64,000 nucleotides of DNA from Gonocerus acuteangulatus (Eukaryota; Arthropoda; Insecta; Hemiptera; Coreidae): positions 55,590,909 through 55,654,908 of the forward strand of contig OX328132.1 in NCBI GenBank assembly GCA_946811695.1. The letters run 5' to 3'. Below are positions 1 to 8,964 of this stretch, in pieces; the stretch's first letter is position 1; every line of letters begins with the position of its first letter. The position numbers and the translations under genes are program-made. The notes beneath the pieces are model-generated. The model did no database searches, was not told the origin of the DNA, and saw nothing but the letters and a program-made list of their open reading frames with translations.

Positions 1-477
1 GATGAAACCTACATATGTGCATCTGTAAAAAAACACATATGTATGAATATTTGTGTTCATTTTTTTTTCTTTTCTTATTCTATATTTCCTTTTTTTAGTT
101 TTTATTTATTTACTTGTCTACTTTTATTTTTATTTATTTGTTTTATTTTTCCTCCTTTCCTCTCATTCCATTTTTTCTTTTTCCTTACTTTCTTTCCATT
201 TTTTTAATTCTAGTAATTATACATAATTTATTATATTTATGTGATTATTATATATAGTGACTAACAAAATTACTAGTTTCAGATGTAAATAGCCACTGAA
301 GCTGTCGATTAATATAATAATAATAGTAATAATAATTTCCAGAAGACTGAGGATAGCCCCCAACAAATAATAATTGTAATGAAATAAATAAACAAAAAAA
401 AATTGCAACTGCAAATTAAAATCAACATGTAACATTAAGTAATCCGTTTTTGTTTTAATGGTTTCACTAATTAGGAA
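1..477. other. AT-rich gene-free stretch
   Basis: T-rich and pyrimidine-biased up to about position 230, then plain AT-rich sequence. I see no coding signal, RNA gene or transposon terminus. Confidence 0.6.
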
Positions 478-481
478 TCAT

Positions 482-489
<8 letters not shown>
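478..489 (+). repeat. Left target-site duplication of the 5S-headed SINE
   Basis: TCATTTTCATAT occurs here and again, identically, at 696-707. The two copies bracket the SINE exactly, so this is a perfect 12-bp target-site duplication. Confidence 0.85.
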
Positions 490-530
<41 letters not shown>

Positions 531-695
531 TCTACAACTTGGTCATTAGCGCCGGGCTATCTATAGGTTGCCACCCTTTTATAATGCCAACAGCACGTGG
601 TCGGTCACCCATTCAGGTACCGACCACACCCGACGTTGCTTAACTTCGGTGATCTACGGGAACCGGTGCATTCAACGTGGCTATGGCCGTTGGCT
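490..695 (-). mobile_element. Full-length SINE with 5S rRNA-derived head (SINE3-like)
   Basis: Read on the minus strand, the element starts with a 5S rRNA-like head (694-586). It continues through the core AAGGGTGGCAACCTATAG, then AGCCCGGCGC, and ends in an (AT)n tail of about 40 bp reaching 490. It is flanked by a perfect 12-bp target-site duplication (478-489, 696-707), direct evidence for insertion by target-primed reverse transcription. 5S-derived SINEs (SINE3 class) are transcribed by RNA polymerase III from the internal 5S promoter and mobilised by a LINE partner; that partner is not identified here. The preserved duplication suggests a fairly young insertion. The simple-repeat tail would fit an RTE-type partner, which is inference. 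Confidence 0.85.
586..694 (-). pseudogene. 5S rRNA-derived sequence forming the SINE head
   Basis: On the minus strand it begins GCCAACGGCCATA, contains GTAGATCACCGAAGTTAAGC and TGAATGGGTGACCG, and ends CGTGCTGTTGGC, all diagnostic of eukaryotic 5S rRNA. It is 109 nt against the usual 119-120 nt. About ten bases are missing between GGGTGACCG and the 3' CGTGCTGTTGGC strand, where the family normally has a GGGAACACC-like segment. The internal promoter (A box to C box region) is retained, but the deletion should disturb the 3' helices. It is a promoter-bearing retroposon head and not a standard 5S gene. Confidence 0.85.
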
Positions 696-707
696 TCATT
701 TTCATAT
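696..707 (+). repeat. Right target-site duplication of the 5S-headed SINE
   Basis: Identical 12-bp copy of 478-489, starting one base after the 5S-derived head. Confidence 0.85.
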
Positions 708-1049
708 TTATTACATGTTTGGTAAACGTTTGTAAATATTCCTTTATTTTTATGTTCCGAAAAAGGTACTTATTATTTCTCAGTTAAATTTTATTATTTC
801 CCACTTTATTATTTCAAACCTCTGACCTAGGTAAACAGAGAATAGTATGTGTATAAGTTCGTATCTGTGTGACTATGTATGTATATGAATTTAATACTAA
901 CATAGGACTAAAATCATTATATAACCTTGAATGCAATAAATAAATAAATAAAAATAAAAAAATTATATATAGTGATGTATTTTCACTTTTTGTACATACT
1001 AATCTTATTTTATCTACTAATTCTTTATACTAATACTAAAGTATAAATA

Positions 1050-1128
<79 letters not shown>

Positions 1129-1420
1129 TTATTAATTAATAATAGTTGATTGTGTTTGGAACACCTGTAGACTGAGATCCTAAATGGAAAGCTCTGGAAA
1201 ATCAAAGAGTGGTTGCCTATCGAGCTCGAAATGAGGAAAAATATGTGAAAATGGAACCCACTTTGAAAACTTAATACTGAAGAAATCTAAGAGATTAAGA
1301 CGAACAGGAAGACATAGAGATTTGGCGTGGATTAGTAGGAAAGAAGATGGTATAGGCGAGGAAATCGTGGGAAGAAGCAAAACGGGTTGCACTAAAACTC
1401 ACTTGTAGGATGTCCCTTGT
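708..1420. other. AT-rich gene-free stretch
   Basis: Contains a (TA)n tract at 1046-1126; otherwise low-complexity AT-rich DNA. Tyr/Ile-repeat reading frames here are translations of the microsatellite. Confidence 0.6.
1046..1126. repeat. (TA)n microsatellite
   Basis: About 80 bp of near-perfect TA with ATGTATAC interruptions on its left side. Confidence 0.9.
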
Positions 1421-1885
1421 TTTTTCGTTGTTTTTTGTTTTTGTTTTTTAAATAAGCACTCAACGACTAGGTTATCAGCGCCAAGGATTCTATCTACCAA
1501 ATATTTGGAATGTCTCGTATTTCAGGGAAAGTGAGAGATTACGGATGGGAGCCCCTCGCGGTGTCCTGAGCCCGCCGCGGAACCACCAGCCGCACAGCAG
1601 GCATGGGCGTATATTAAATTTTGATTTAATCGGTAAAAATGTGTAATAAACACCTTAAAAATAAATTAAATAAGATCACTTAGTTCAGAAAAAATAACTT
1701 TTTTGTGTGTAATAGCGTTTTAGTTGGCTAATTATTCCAAGATTTAAATTGTTAGTATTTTATACCCCTAAAATGTTCCCAGCCGGAAAATAATCCCGAA
1801 ATGCTGGCAGCCCTCCGAAATTATTTCTATACACGCCCATGACTGCAGAGACGAGGATTACCGTCTATACCGATGCACCTTGCGC
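1421..1885 (-). mobile_element. Retroelement 3' end (family C), split by a MITE
   Basis: On the minus strand it reads through a GC-rich segment (CGGCTGGTGGTT, then CGCGAGGGGCTCCCAT), ACTTTCCCTGAAATACGAGA, CTGATAACCTAGTCGTTGAG and TGCTTATTT, into an A-rich AAAACAAAAAC tail at about 1425-1450. A second copy in the opposite orientation lies at 16371-16660 with the same order and tail. A 240-bp MITE is inserted at 1602-1841; the other copy shows the empty site. The A-rich tail and GC-rich body point to a SINE or a LINE 3' end. No reverse transcriptase is visible and the source family is not recognised. Confidence 0.65.
1602..1841. mobile_element. Short MITE with CATGGGCG termini (hAT-like)
   Basis: The element begins CATGGGCGTATAT and ends CTATACACGCCCATG, giving terminal inverted repeats of about 13 bp. 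It interrupts family C: the uninterrupted copy near 16480 reads CTCTGCAGTGCGGCTGG across the site. The flanking 8-mers on the minus strand (TCTGCAGT and CCTGCTGT) match at six of eight positions, in keeping with a decayed 8-bp hAT-type duplication. A related but partial copy lies at about 37290-37466. It has no coding capacity; the superfamily call is tentative. Confidence 0.6.
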
Positions 1886-2662
1886 CCAAGGTTGAAGGAA
1901 TTATTATTTGTAGAAGTAGGAAACACCAAACAGTCCTGTATCAATAGCCATCAAACTAAAAATCCGAAGGAGGATTTCATAAAAGGGACTTGAACTTTTA
2001 ACCTTTGAAGCTCGGTTTTACGTAATAGAAACTAATAGCTGATGGAAGTTGAGAAGAAAAGCCTTGTTAGGATTGTCCCCAAGTTGGTGGACCGAGAAGA
2101 AAGGAAGCTAGGAAAAAGCTACTTAGTATGGAAAGGAAAAAATAAATGCTGACAATCTGCTCAGTCGTCATTGTAGCCGAGGACATGGCGCTTGCTTTCC
2201 CTCATTACAAGAGAAATCATTAGTTCCCTATAGAGATTCCAGACAGTCACTCGCATTACGCTTTTTCAACAATTGACAGCAATGTTTATTACACCGTCCC
2301 TCCCCTTCGCATAGCCAGGAGATGCTTCCTCTTCTTTTCACATTTTATTGTCATTTAATAATGCGCCTCTTGGGTTTTTTTATTCCCTCCAAGGGTTGAA
2401 AAGAAATGTAAGGTATTGGGAGTTTCAGCTCTACCTTCGTTCTTCCCATTACAGGAAACGCTGCCTTCTGTGCCATGATATCTCATCCTACAAAGTAAAA
2501 AACTCTTCATTTCGGGAACAAAAGAGTTATTGCTTTTACAACTCGTTCGAAGTGGGTAGATCTGTAAATTCCAATAACTATCTATTGATTAGAAGATAGA
2601 AGTAGATAGAAATATGGATAGACCAGAGAAATGTGTTGATATAATAGAATGGATATCATAAT
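1886..2662. other. No gene recognised
   Basis: Mixed-composition sequence with short open frames lacking recognisable domains; nothing supported. Confidence 0.5.
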
Positions 2663-2725
2663 AAGATTCAAATAGTTAGCCGTTGAGGTGATAAGAAGTC
2701 AAGGAATGGATAGGATTTGTCTAGT
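2663..2725 (+). repeat. Dispersed repeat (TAGTTAGCCGT family)
   Basis: Holds ATAGTTAGCCGTTGAGGTGATAAG-like sequence that recurs at 7820-7885 on this strand and at about 41120-41185 on the other strand, followed each time by a GAATAG(T/G)TGGGATTCGG-like segment of varying quality. It belongs to an unidentified old interspersed repeat. Confidence 0.5.
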
Positions 2726-2775
2726 GATGGGCGATTCCCGAATACGAATCGATTCGAATCGAAATATAAAGATCG
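2725..2775 (+). mobile_element. Possible hAT-type terminus
   Basis: AGTGATGGGCGATTCCCGAA followed by palindromic AATCGATTCGAATCG resembles the CAGNGNTGGGC-type ends of hAT elements. The matching opposite terminus was not found, so this may be a solo or decayed end. Confidence 0.3.
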
Positions 2776-3087
2776 CTCCACAAAAAAGACCAGCGAGCTC
2801 AGATTGAGACTCAGAAGATCGGTATACCATATGTATCGATTTCACAATTACTTACAATTACCAGCGAATTTTTTTTTTATTATTATTATTATATTTATTG
2901 TGTCACTTCGTAGCTTTGGCGACAAGAGCTATACATATGGATATTATTTACTTCGATAGCTGTAAGAAAACTGAGAAGCGAACTAACCGGCTAGGTTGTG
3001 GGCGATCATCTTAGATGGTTTTACAGAAATATACTGTAAATATACTTTAACATGCACACTATAGAGCTTTAAATCTGCTATAGTTTT

Positions 3088-3205
3088 AACGCAAGGTTAT
3101 AATTCATATTTATAATTAACTTAACAATTTACCTATTTACAAAGTGAAAACAAGGTTAAAATTCAAATTCATAATTAAGTTGACAATTTAACTCTTTACA
3201 ATGTT
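3088..3205 (+). repeat. Two-copy tandem repeat, about 59 bp
   Basis: CAAGGTTATAATTCATATTT (from 3092) recurs about 59 bp later as CAAGGTTAAAATTCAAATTC, followed both times by ATAATTAA(C/G)TT(A/G)ACAATTTA. Confidence 0.65.
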
Positions 3206-4690
3206 AAACTAAACAACTAACATTAATTAACAAACTTCTTAACTTATTTACAATGCTATAAAAAAAAAAATTATTACAATTCAACATATATACATATTAG
3301 TTTTCCAATCAGCCTATTATAAGTATAAGTTATTTTGGATATTATATTGAGGGTTTAATTTCATTTAGAGTGCGTCATATAGTCTGGTTTGTTTCAAAAA
3401 GTCTAATGTGTTTTCTATATATTGGCTCCCGTCCCTGAGTAAGTCAGTCAAGTTATCAGGCATGTCAAAGTTTTGTCCTAGTCTGCAAAATTTTTTAAAC
3501 TTACTATTGCGTTGGATTCGTTTATCAGTGTTTCCCTTCCTTTAATTTCAAATTTCAACGAAGTGTAAGTTTGGTTAAAGGGTGAGAATTCACTAATTGG
3601 TTAGGATGTGTTGATTAGGATGAATTCCTTTACAGGCGGCTGCTAGTTGAATAAGCTAGCCCATTCAACCCAGAGCCGGAATGTAAATAGATAATTCCAA
3701 CAGGCCGGAGCGGGGTTAAACATTTGGGCGGGCGAGTTTTTCCGGATTCGCCTTGAGGCTGTTAGCTGAATATTTAAACGAGATCTTGGCCATACACTCA
3801 CATTCTCAGACCTAAACACACACCATCCATACTTAACGACATCTAACTACAGTCGCTCAGACGCTTTGTCTTAGAAGAAACAATACTTAGATGAAAAACA
3901 ATAGCTCGAGCGCTCCGGGCAGGGAGCTGAACTATTGTGAACTGAAAACATATACAAATAATACTTTCGGCTCACAATGGAATATGTTAATTTCCAAATG
4001 AAGGGGTAGAATGGGGGAAGGTGTAGGGGGAAATGGCCAACAGTCCGGGGCCATATTGTTCGTTTTGGCTACAAACAGTAGGTCCGAGCTGAGCTTTTCC
4101 TAAGGTAACTACCGGGCTTAGCATTAAACAGTTACACATTTGGGATTCAAGAGAGAGAAAGAGTGGGCCCTCTTGATGGCCTTCTCTATAGGCAAATATC
4201 CACAACAGAGGACCATCATCCTCTCAGCCGCAACTGACGAAAGACTGTTATTAGGTACTTTTTAATAGACACATCAAAGAACTGCTGAGAAATGAATGTA
4301 TCTAATGAATTCGCGTAGCAGTCAAAAACTGAAAGAGAGAAAACCTCATCATAAACAAATAAAATGGGCTGCCTAATTACATTGGGTTTCTCCGTACAAA
4401 ACGGTATTATCATCCATTCGGAAATAGGATTAATGTTACGGCAATTCTTTTCTGGATATGAATTACGTAAAACAATATCATTATTAATTTAAGACATAGT
4501 TGGAGTGTATACGAGGAGCCTTTCCTGAGATTTTAGCCTTGAAAGTCACCAAACAGCGAAAAAAATCGACATATGGACAACTTTAGGCGTTTTGCGGCAT
4601 GTGTCAACGACTTCCAATCGGCCTCGAACTTCGACTATCAAAATATCTTGAAAGGGTGATCATTTTGAGAGGGTGCCGTTTATGAAATTC
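3206..4690. other. No gene recognised; moderately GC-richer island near 3.64-3.78 kb
   Basis: The part from about 3640 to 3780 is less AT-rich than its surroundings and precedes a TATTTAAA sequence, but no paired terminal repeat or open frame supports a promoter or LTR call. Minus-strand frames at 3987-4413 have no recognisable domain. Confidence 0.4.
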
Positions 4691-5189
4691 CGACGTCGAT
4701 TTTTAGCGACTACTCTACGCCATAGAGGTGATCAGTGGTCAGTATGAGACCTACAAGTAAGATGGCTGTGCTCTTCGGAATGATACCTCTTGGTCCGAAC
4801 AACAATCCCTTCACAATGTCCTTCTGCTTCCCAAATTCCTCTTGGAAATTATCTTGGTAGTATGCCGTGCCATGACTTTTTCGTCCTCCTTCATATCATG
4901 ATTTTCGCAGCGTATTGTGGGATCGAGGATACGCGCCGTTTTTCGTTTTTAGGGAAGGCTATGATGTCGGCTTACCGTGGAGTACCTTCTTTGTCAACGT
5001 CAGACTCCTCTTCAAAGCATTCAAATTTTCTCTGAGGCGGCTTTTTATTTCATACTTCACGTTGAGGCGTCCCCGGGTGAGGCTGCTGTTAGGACAACTA
5101 CCAAGCACATAGCCTGGTGTTTCGGTTTCCCTGCCGCATTTGCGAGAATAACGGTTAAAAGTAAAGGATTCTAAATATACTGGCAGCAA
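4690..5189 (-). pseudogene. R2-like non-LTR retrotransposon C-terminus (zinc knuckle and endonuclease domain), frameshifted
   Basis: The minus strand from 5189 encodes a segment reading CGRETETPGYVLGSCP, the Cys-containing motif preceding the restriction-like endonuclease in R2-clade LINE proteins. In shifted frames further down come ARILDPTIRCEN, matching the conserved ILDPTVR-type endonuclease segment, and GLLFGPRGIIPKS near 4800-4840, the typical end of these proteins. At least two frame changes and a stop break it, so it is dead. The reverse transcriptase part is absent upstream. Such domains nick the target DNA to prime reverse transcription. It is a different copy, possibly a different family, from the LINE at 43.7-46 kb, which lacks exactly this region. 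Confidence 0.75.
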
Positions 5190-7819
5190 GCACCAAATTT
5201 AAGGTTTAACACTCAATAACAACAAAAGCGACAGATTTGAAATAAAAACTGTTTTCTAATAAACTATATATGATGAAACTTTTTGAATATTTATTTCGGC
5301 TTAGGTATAAAAAAAAAAAACAACAAAAAAAAACGTCAAAAAACGCATAAAATCCTGTGTTATTATTGGCTTTCCGCCTGGCATCTATACGATTAAAATA
5401 AAACAATGTTTACTTATTCAACGAAATTATCATACATAAACATTAAAACAGCTTGAATAAAACGGAAAGGAAGCATTCTGATCGTGCTCATTGATCGACA
5501 TAATCTGTTTCAAGCTCTTCTACGAGGCGTGTTTTTTTTTCCTCTGTTCATTGGATACATGAGTAACTCATTGCATAAACATGGGTAAGCAGATAGCGTG
5601 CGTAGTCTCGTAATATTATGGGTAAAATGGGAGAATAATCGCTTTTGTCTTAACGATGTTTCCTTGTCTTCTCTAAGGTTTCCCTCCTCAATTTTTGATA
5701 TTAAGTAAATTCAGTACAATTCAGTTTTTATTAGTGCTATTGGCCTCAGTAGCCGATACACGAAAAAAAGTCAATTTCATACATCATACATTGGCCACGA
5801 TTCCGGAATGTCTCTAGATATCAATTATTTTAACAGCTTCAAATGACTAGTTGTTTTATTTTATGATTTTATTATTTTCTATTTTGTGAGCGGAGCCATT
5901 ATGGTCATTACCGCCATCAAATGAGACTTTGATTTTATATTGTGGTGGTCTATTTTTCTTATTAATTAATTAATAACAGTAATCAGTTGATTGAGTCACA
6001 TTTAGATTGCATTGAATTATTACTCATAATTTGAGTTGATGTTGATGAGCTTGTTCAAAGGAGCTGAGCTTATGCCTGCCTGCCTGTTTGACATGAATTT
6101 ATCAATTACAAATCGACATTATATGTTTTGGTCCCACGAATGTGTAATCGAATCATTCTTCAGGAGGGTCCTTACGATTAGAAACAGGTGGACCCCTTAG
6201 ATTCGGGTGAGATGACAATTTAGAATGTATGGTTAGGATTCGGGATTTCGCGAGATCATAAAAGGATTGTTAAGAAACATAAAAAACGGCGCATAGACTA
6301 TTCTTCGAAGGACTTTGGATTGGAATGTTTGTATATTCTGTTTGCTCGAGCGTTTAACTGATCACAATAATTCATCTCCTTTAGGGATAATACAACGTTG
6401 TAACTTTTTTTGGGGTTAAAATTCTTCCTTAACTAATCAAAAATGATATCCACGCCTTTTTATGTAAAGAAAAAAATTTTAAATGGGAAAAAATACGATT
6501 TTCCGGGTGAAGTCCCGATGCCGAGTGGACGCGATGCTGATTTGAAGATAATTTTTTGACCGAACTTCGATTGGTCCCTTTTTAATTGTTAAGTTTTTTT
6601 TGGTCTTACTTCAATAAATTTCAAAATTAAAGCCCATTTTTTTCATCTTTATTACAAAAAAATATGACAAAAAATTAAATAGGAAACAAATGATCATTTC
6701 AGAACATTAAAATTTATAGCTGTTTTCTCAAAACTATGTTTTTCTAATCGGGCGATGCTCTGGCGTCTTCAATGTTTGCCCGATCAACTTCTAATCTTAA
6801 CTGCAGCTTCCTAATGATATTTGCTAGTAAAGTAAGTAAGGTTTTTTCGATCCATTGCATTATAACGACTTTGTGGTCGATTTTCGACGGATTTTTTAAT
6901 AAAAAATGAATAATTGTGCACCATTTTCGAAAAAAAAAATTATTTCTTAAAAATCCTGCGTACTTTACTAGATTTAACCTTTTTCTTTATAAATAATTTT
7001 AGTTTTTCGTTCTGAATTAAAAATTGCCGCCTGCAGACTATCGACCGTGAAAAAAAGAGTGCTTCCGTTTGTCAGTCACAGCGCCGCCATTTATTTTTTT
7101 AAAGAATTGAGACTAATTTTTTTGGATACTTAAAACATCCCATATAAAGCGCTTGATATAAAGAATTGAAAAATTTGAATTTATTTTTTATTTATAAATT
7201 CGAGAAAATTACATTGATTTTGAATCACATGGTTAGGGGGTATTACCCCTTAAGTCGAACGGTCTGATTATGGTTTTTTTTTTATATTTATGAGCTTTGA
7301 AAAAGGATTCCATTGAAATATTTGACTAGCTTTGAACTATTAGAGGAACCTCTGAAATAATTGTATGGAAATTTAATGGTTTAACAATTAAAAATTACAT
7401 AAAGAAACAAAAAAAAATTGTGCAAGAGATAAAATCAATTTAAATTCCGTTTTATTCACTCTAGTATCAGATTATTATAATTCTTTATAACATCTCCTAA
7501 TTAGCCAAGGCTCAAACAAACATTTTGGTTCGCTAATTCATGTATTAATTTTAATATCAATGGACTAATTTAATAATTATATGCCGTCAATCAAATTCAC
7601 ACAAATGAGCATGCGTGATGGTATATACAACAAAGTCGACACGAACAGAGATGTTTTTACCACAAGTAGATCTTATTTACTCAAATAATTAACTTCTCAA
7701 CAGAAATAACTGCCTCTGTATACATAAATAGATGTGAGAACCTGGCTGTAAGACACCTCGTTTCCTTAAATTGGTTATTTACATAAACTGTTTCCTCATC
7801 TGACATAGGTATGTATCAT
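5190..7819. other. Gene-free AT-rich stretch
   Basis: No coding frame above background, no paired termini, no RNA gene. It includes A/T homopolymer runs around 5310-5345 and 6930. Nothing else is supported. Confidence 0.5.
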
Positions 7820-7885
7820 GAAGATTAGATAGTTAGCCGTCCAGGTGATAAGTAAAGATGGAATAGTTGGGATTCGGCCTTAGCG
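7820..7885 (+). repeat. Dispersed repeat (TAGTTAGCCGT family)
   Basis: GATTAGATAGTTAGCCGTCC, then AGGTGATAAG and GGAATAGTTGGGATTCGGCC, homologous to 2663-2725 and, inverted, to about 41120-41185. Confidence 0.55.
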
Positions 7886-8036
7886 AATAGGTATGTATGT
7901 TTGCGTATATTGGGTTGGGGAATAAGTTCATTGCGTTTTAGTGCGGTTCCTCCCTCATGACGCAATCCGTCTCATCCGGAAGTGCCGTCTAAAAAATTCC
8001 ACGTCAGAACCCCTAGAACACGAACACAACGCTGTA

Positions 8037-8038
<2 letters not shown>

Positions 8039-8100
<62 letters not shown>
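8039..8100. repeat. (TA)n then (TG)n microsatellite inside HINE-1
   Basis: TA repeats to about 8086 continue as TG repeats to about 8100; this is the microsatellite position typical of the element family. Confidence 0.9.
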
Positions 8101-8311
8101 ATTTGTCTGTCCACTCTCCCACCAGCCTAAGAATGGTCCAATTTTTATGAAAATTGGTACAAAACTCGTATAATTTGAAGGGTGAAGTTCATTAACCAGT
8201 AGAATCCGTTCGCCGGAACATGGCTATTGGAGCGAAATTAGTGCGAAAAGAAATCGTAACCTTAACGTTTTCGAGTTCATATGCTTGCTGGTACTTGTTC
8301 TATAGGTTCCT

Positions 8312-8389
8312 AAATTTATTTATTTAAATATTAACGTCCATTATTATTAACTAAGAATATTGTGACGAGTTATCTATAGGTTACCACCG
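8312..8389 (-). mobile_element. 5'-truncated SINE core with perfect 11-bp TSD
   Basis: A 78-bp insertion carrying only the SINE core and tail (minus strand: GGTGGTAACCTATAGATAAC, then AATAATGGACGTTAATATTT). TATAGGTTCCT at 8301-8311 and 8390-8400 is a perfect 11-bp direct repeat, and it splits HINE-1 sequence that is continuous in other copies. The absence of any head shows 5' truncation, typical of target-primed reverse transcription. Confidence 0.85.
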
Positions 8390-8734
8390 TATAGGTTCCT
8401 TAACGTACGAAAGCGAATGCAACCCGTTTTAAATCAATATCTATAACCGTTTACGAAAAAGTGATACAACTACTATTCCAAACTAAATTTCAGTTTGGGT
8501 ATTCAGAAACAATTGATTCAGTTGAAACTTGTTCCTGACGTTCTTCTAATTTGTGTGTCCGACTTCTTATATTTACAAATGTTTCACAGCGAGTGCATAG
8601 TATTCATTAGATAAAGCTCTTTCTCCTCTAAATAACTGTATTAATAATCTTTTTTTGTGTAATTTAATGTTTCAGGCTTTGAAATGGAATATCCAGGAGG
8701 CAGTAAGCAATCTTTTTGACCCCAGCTTTTCTTC

Positions 8735-8964
8735 GCTTTTCATCGAAGCCGAAAAGCTGAGCCAGCTAGGGACATGTGCAAGGTACATCGAGAAGGCGTC
8801 GTAAGCACGTCTACTGAACGGAAATGGTATGCAAGGTACAAAACTAGTTATTTTGGCGTCCCGCCTGGACGAAGAGCGTCTCAAATCGCTTTTGAAAGAG
8901 GGCGTTCACCAAACTAGTCCGAAAGAATTATCTGCGGTCAAATTCGAAAAAATGAACAGCTAAA
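8735..8964 (+). pseudogene. Mariner transposase N-terminal fragment
   Basis: Translation from about 8738 reads FHRSRKAEPARDMCKVHREG and VVSTSTERKWYARYKTSYFG, the helix-turn-helix region of mariner transposases (family pattern: aromatic, RxS/GxKAxEAARD, then STSTxRxWYxRF). After a frame change near 8866 it continues DEERLKSLLKEG, also family-conserved, and stops at 8962-8964. The domain would bind the terminal repeat; the catalytic domain is absent. It is a relic disabled by frameshift and truncation. Confidence 0.75.

Larger units (their letters stand above)
7936..8570 (+). mobile_element. HINE-1 copy g, inserted in a mariner
   Basis: Starts TTTTAGTGCGGTTCCTCC, with most of the 5' hairpin deleted, then ATCCGGAAGTGCCG, a (TA)n tract at about 8039-8086 and TTTGTCTGTCCACTC. 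The family body follows (AATTTTTATGAAAATTGGTA; GTTCATTAACCAGTAGAATC; CGTTTTCGAGTTCATATGCT). It fades near 8570 at GTGTCCGACTTCTT, a plausible decayed form of the family 3' terminus. It carries a SINE insertion at 8312-8389. Non-coding. Confidence 0.7.
7908..8964 (+). mobile_element. Mariner transposon remnant, split by a HINE-1 insertion
   Basis: A mariner-type left terminal repeat lies at 7910-7935 (TTGGGTTGGGGAATAAGTTC), preceded by TA, the obligatory mariner target dinucleotide. Frameshifted transposase coding sequence of the same orientation follows at about 8735-8964. Between them sits a HINE-1 element (about 7936-8570). Subtracting it leaves roughly 170 bp between terminal repeat and transposase start, the usual spacing in mariners. 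The right half of the transposon, including the catalytic DDD region and right terminus, is missing. Confidence 0.7.

Noticed and set aside
586..694. Functional 5S rRNA gene
   Set aside because: About ten bases are missing, it is fused to a SINE core and tail, and the unit is bracketed by a target-site duplication.
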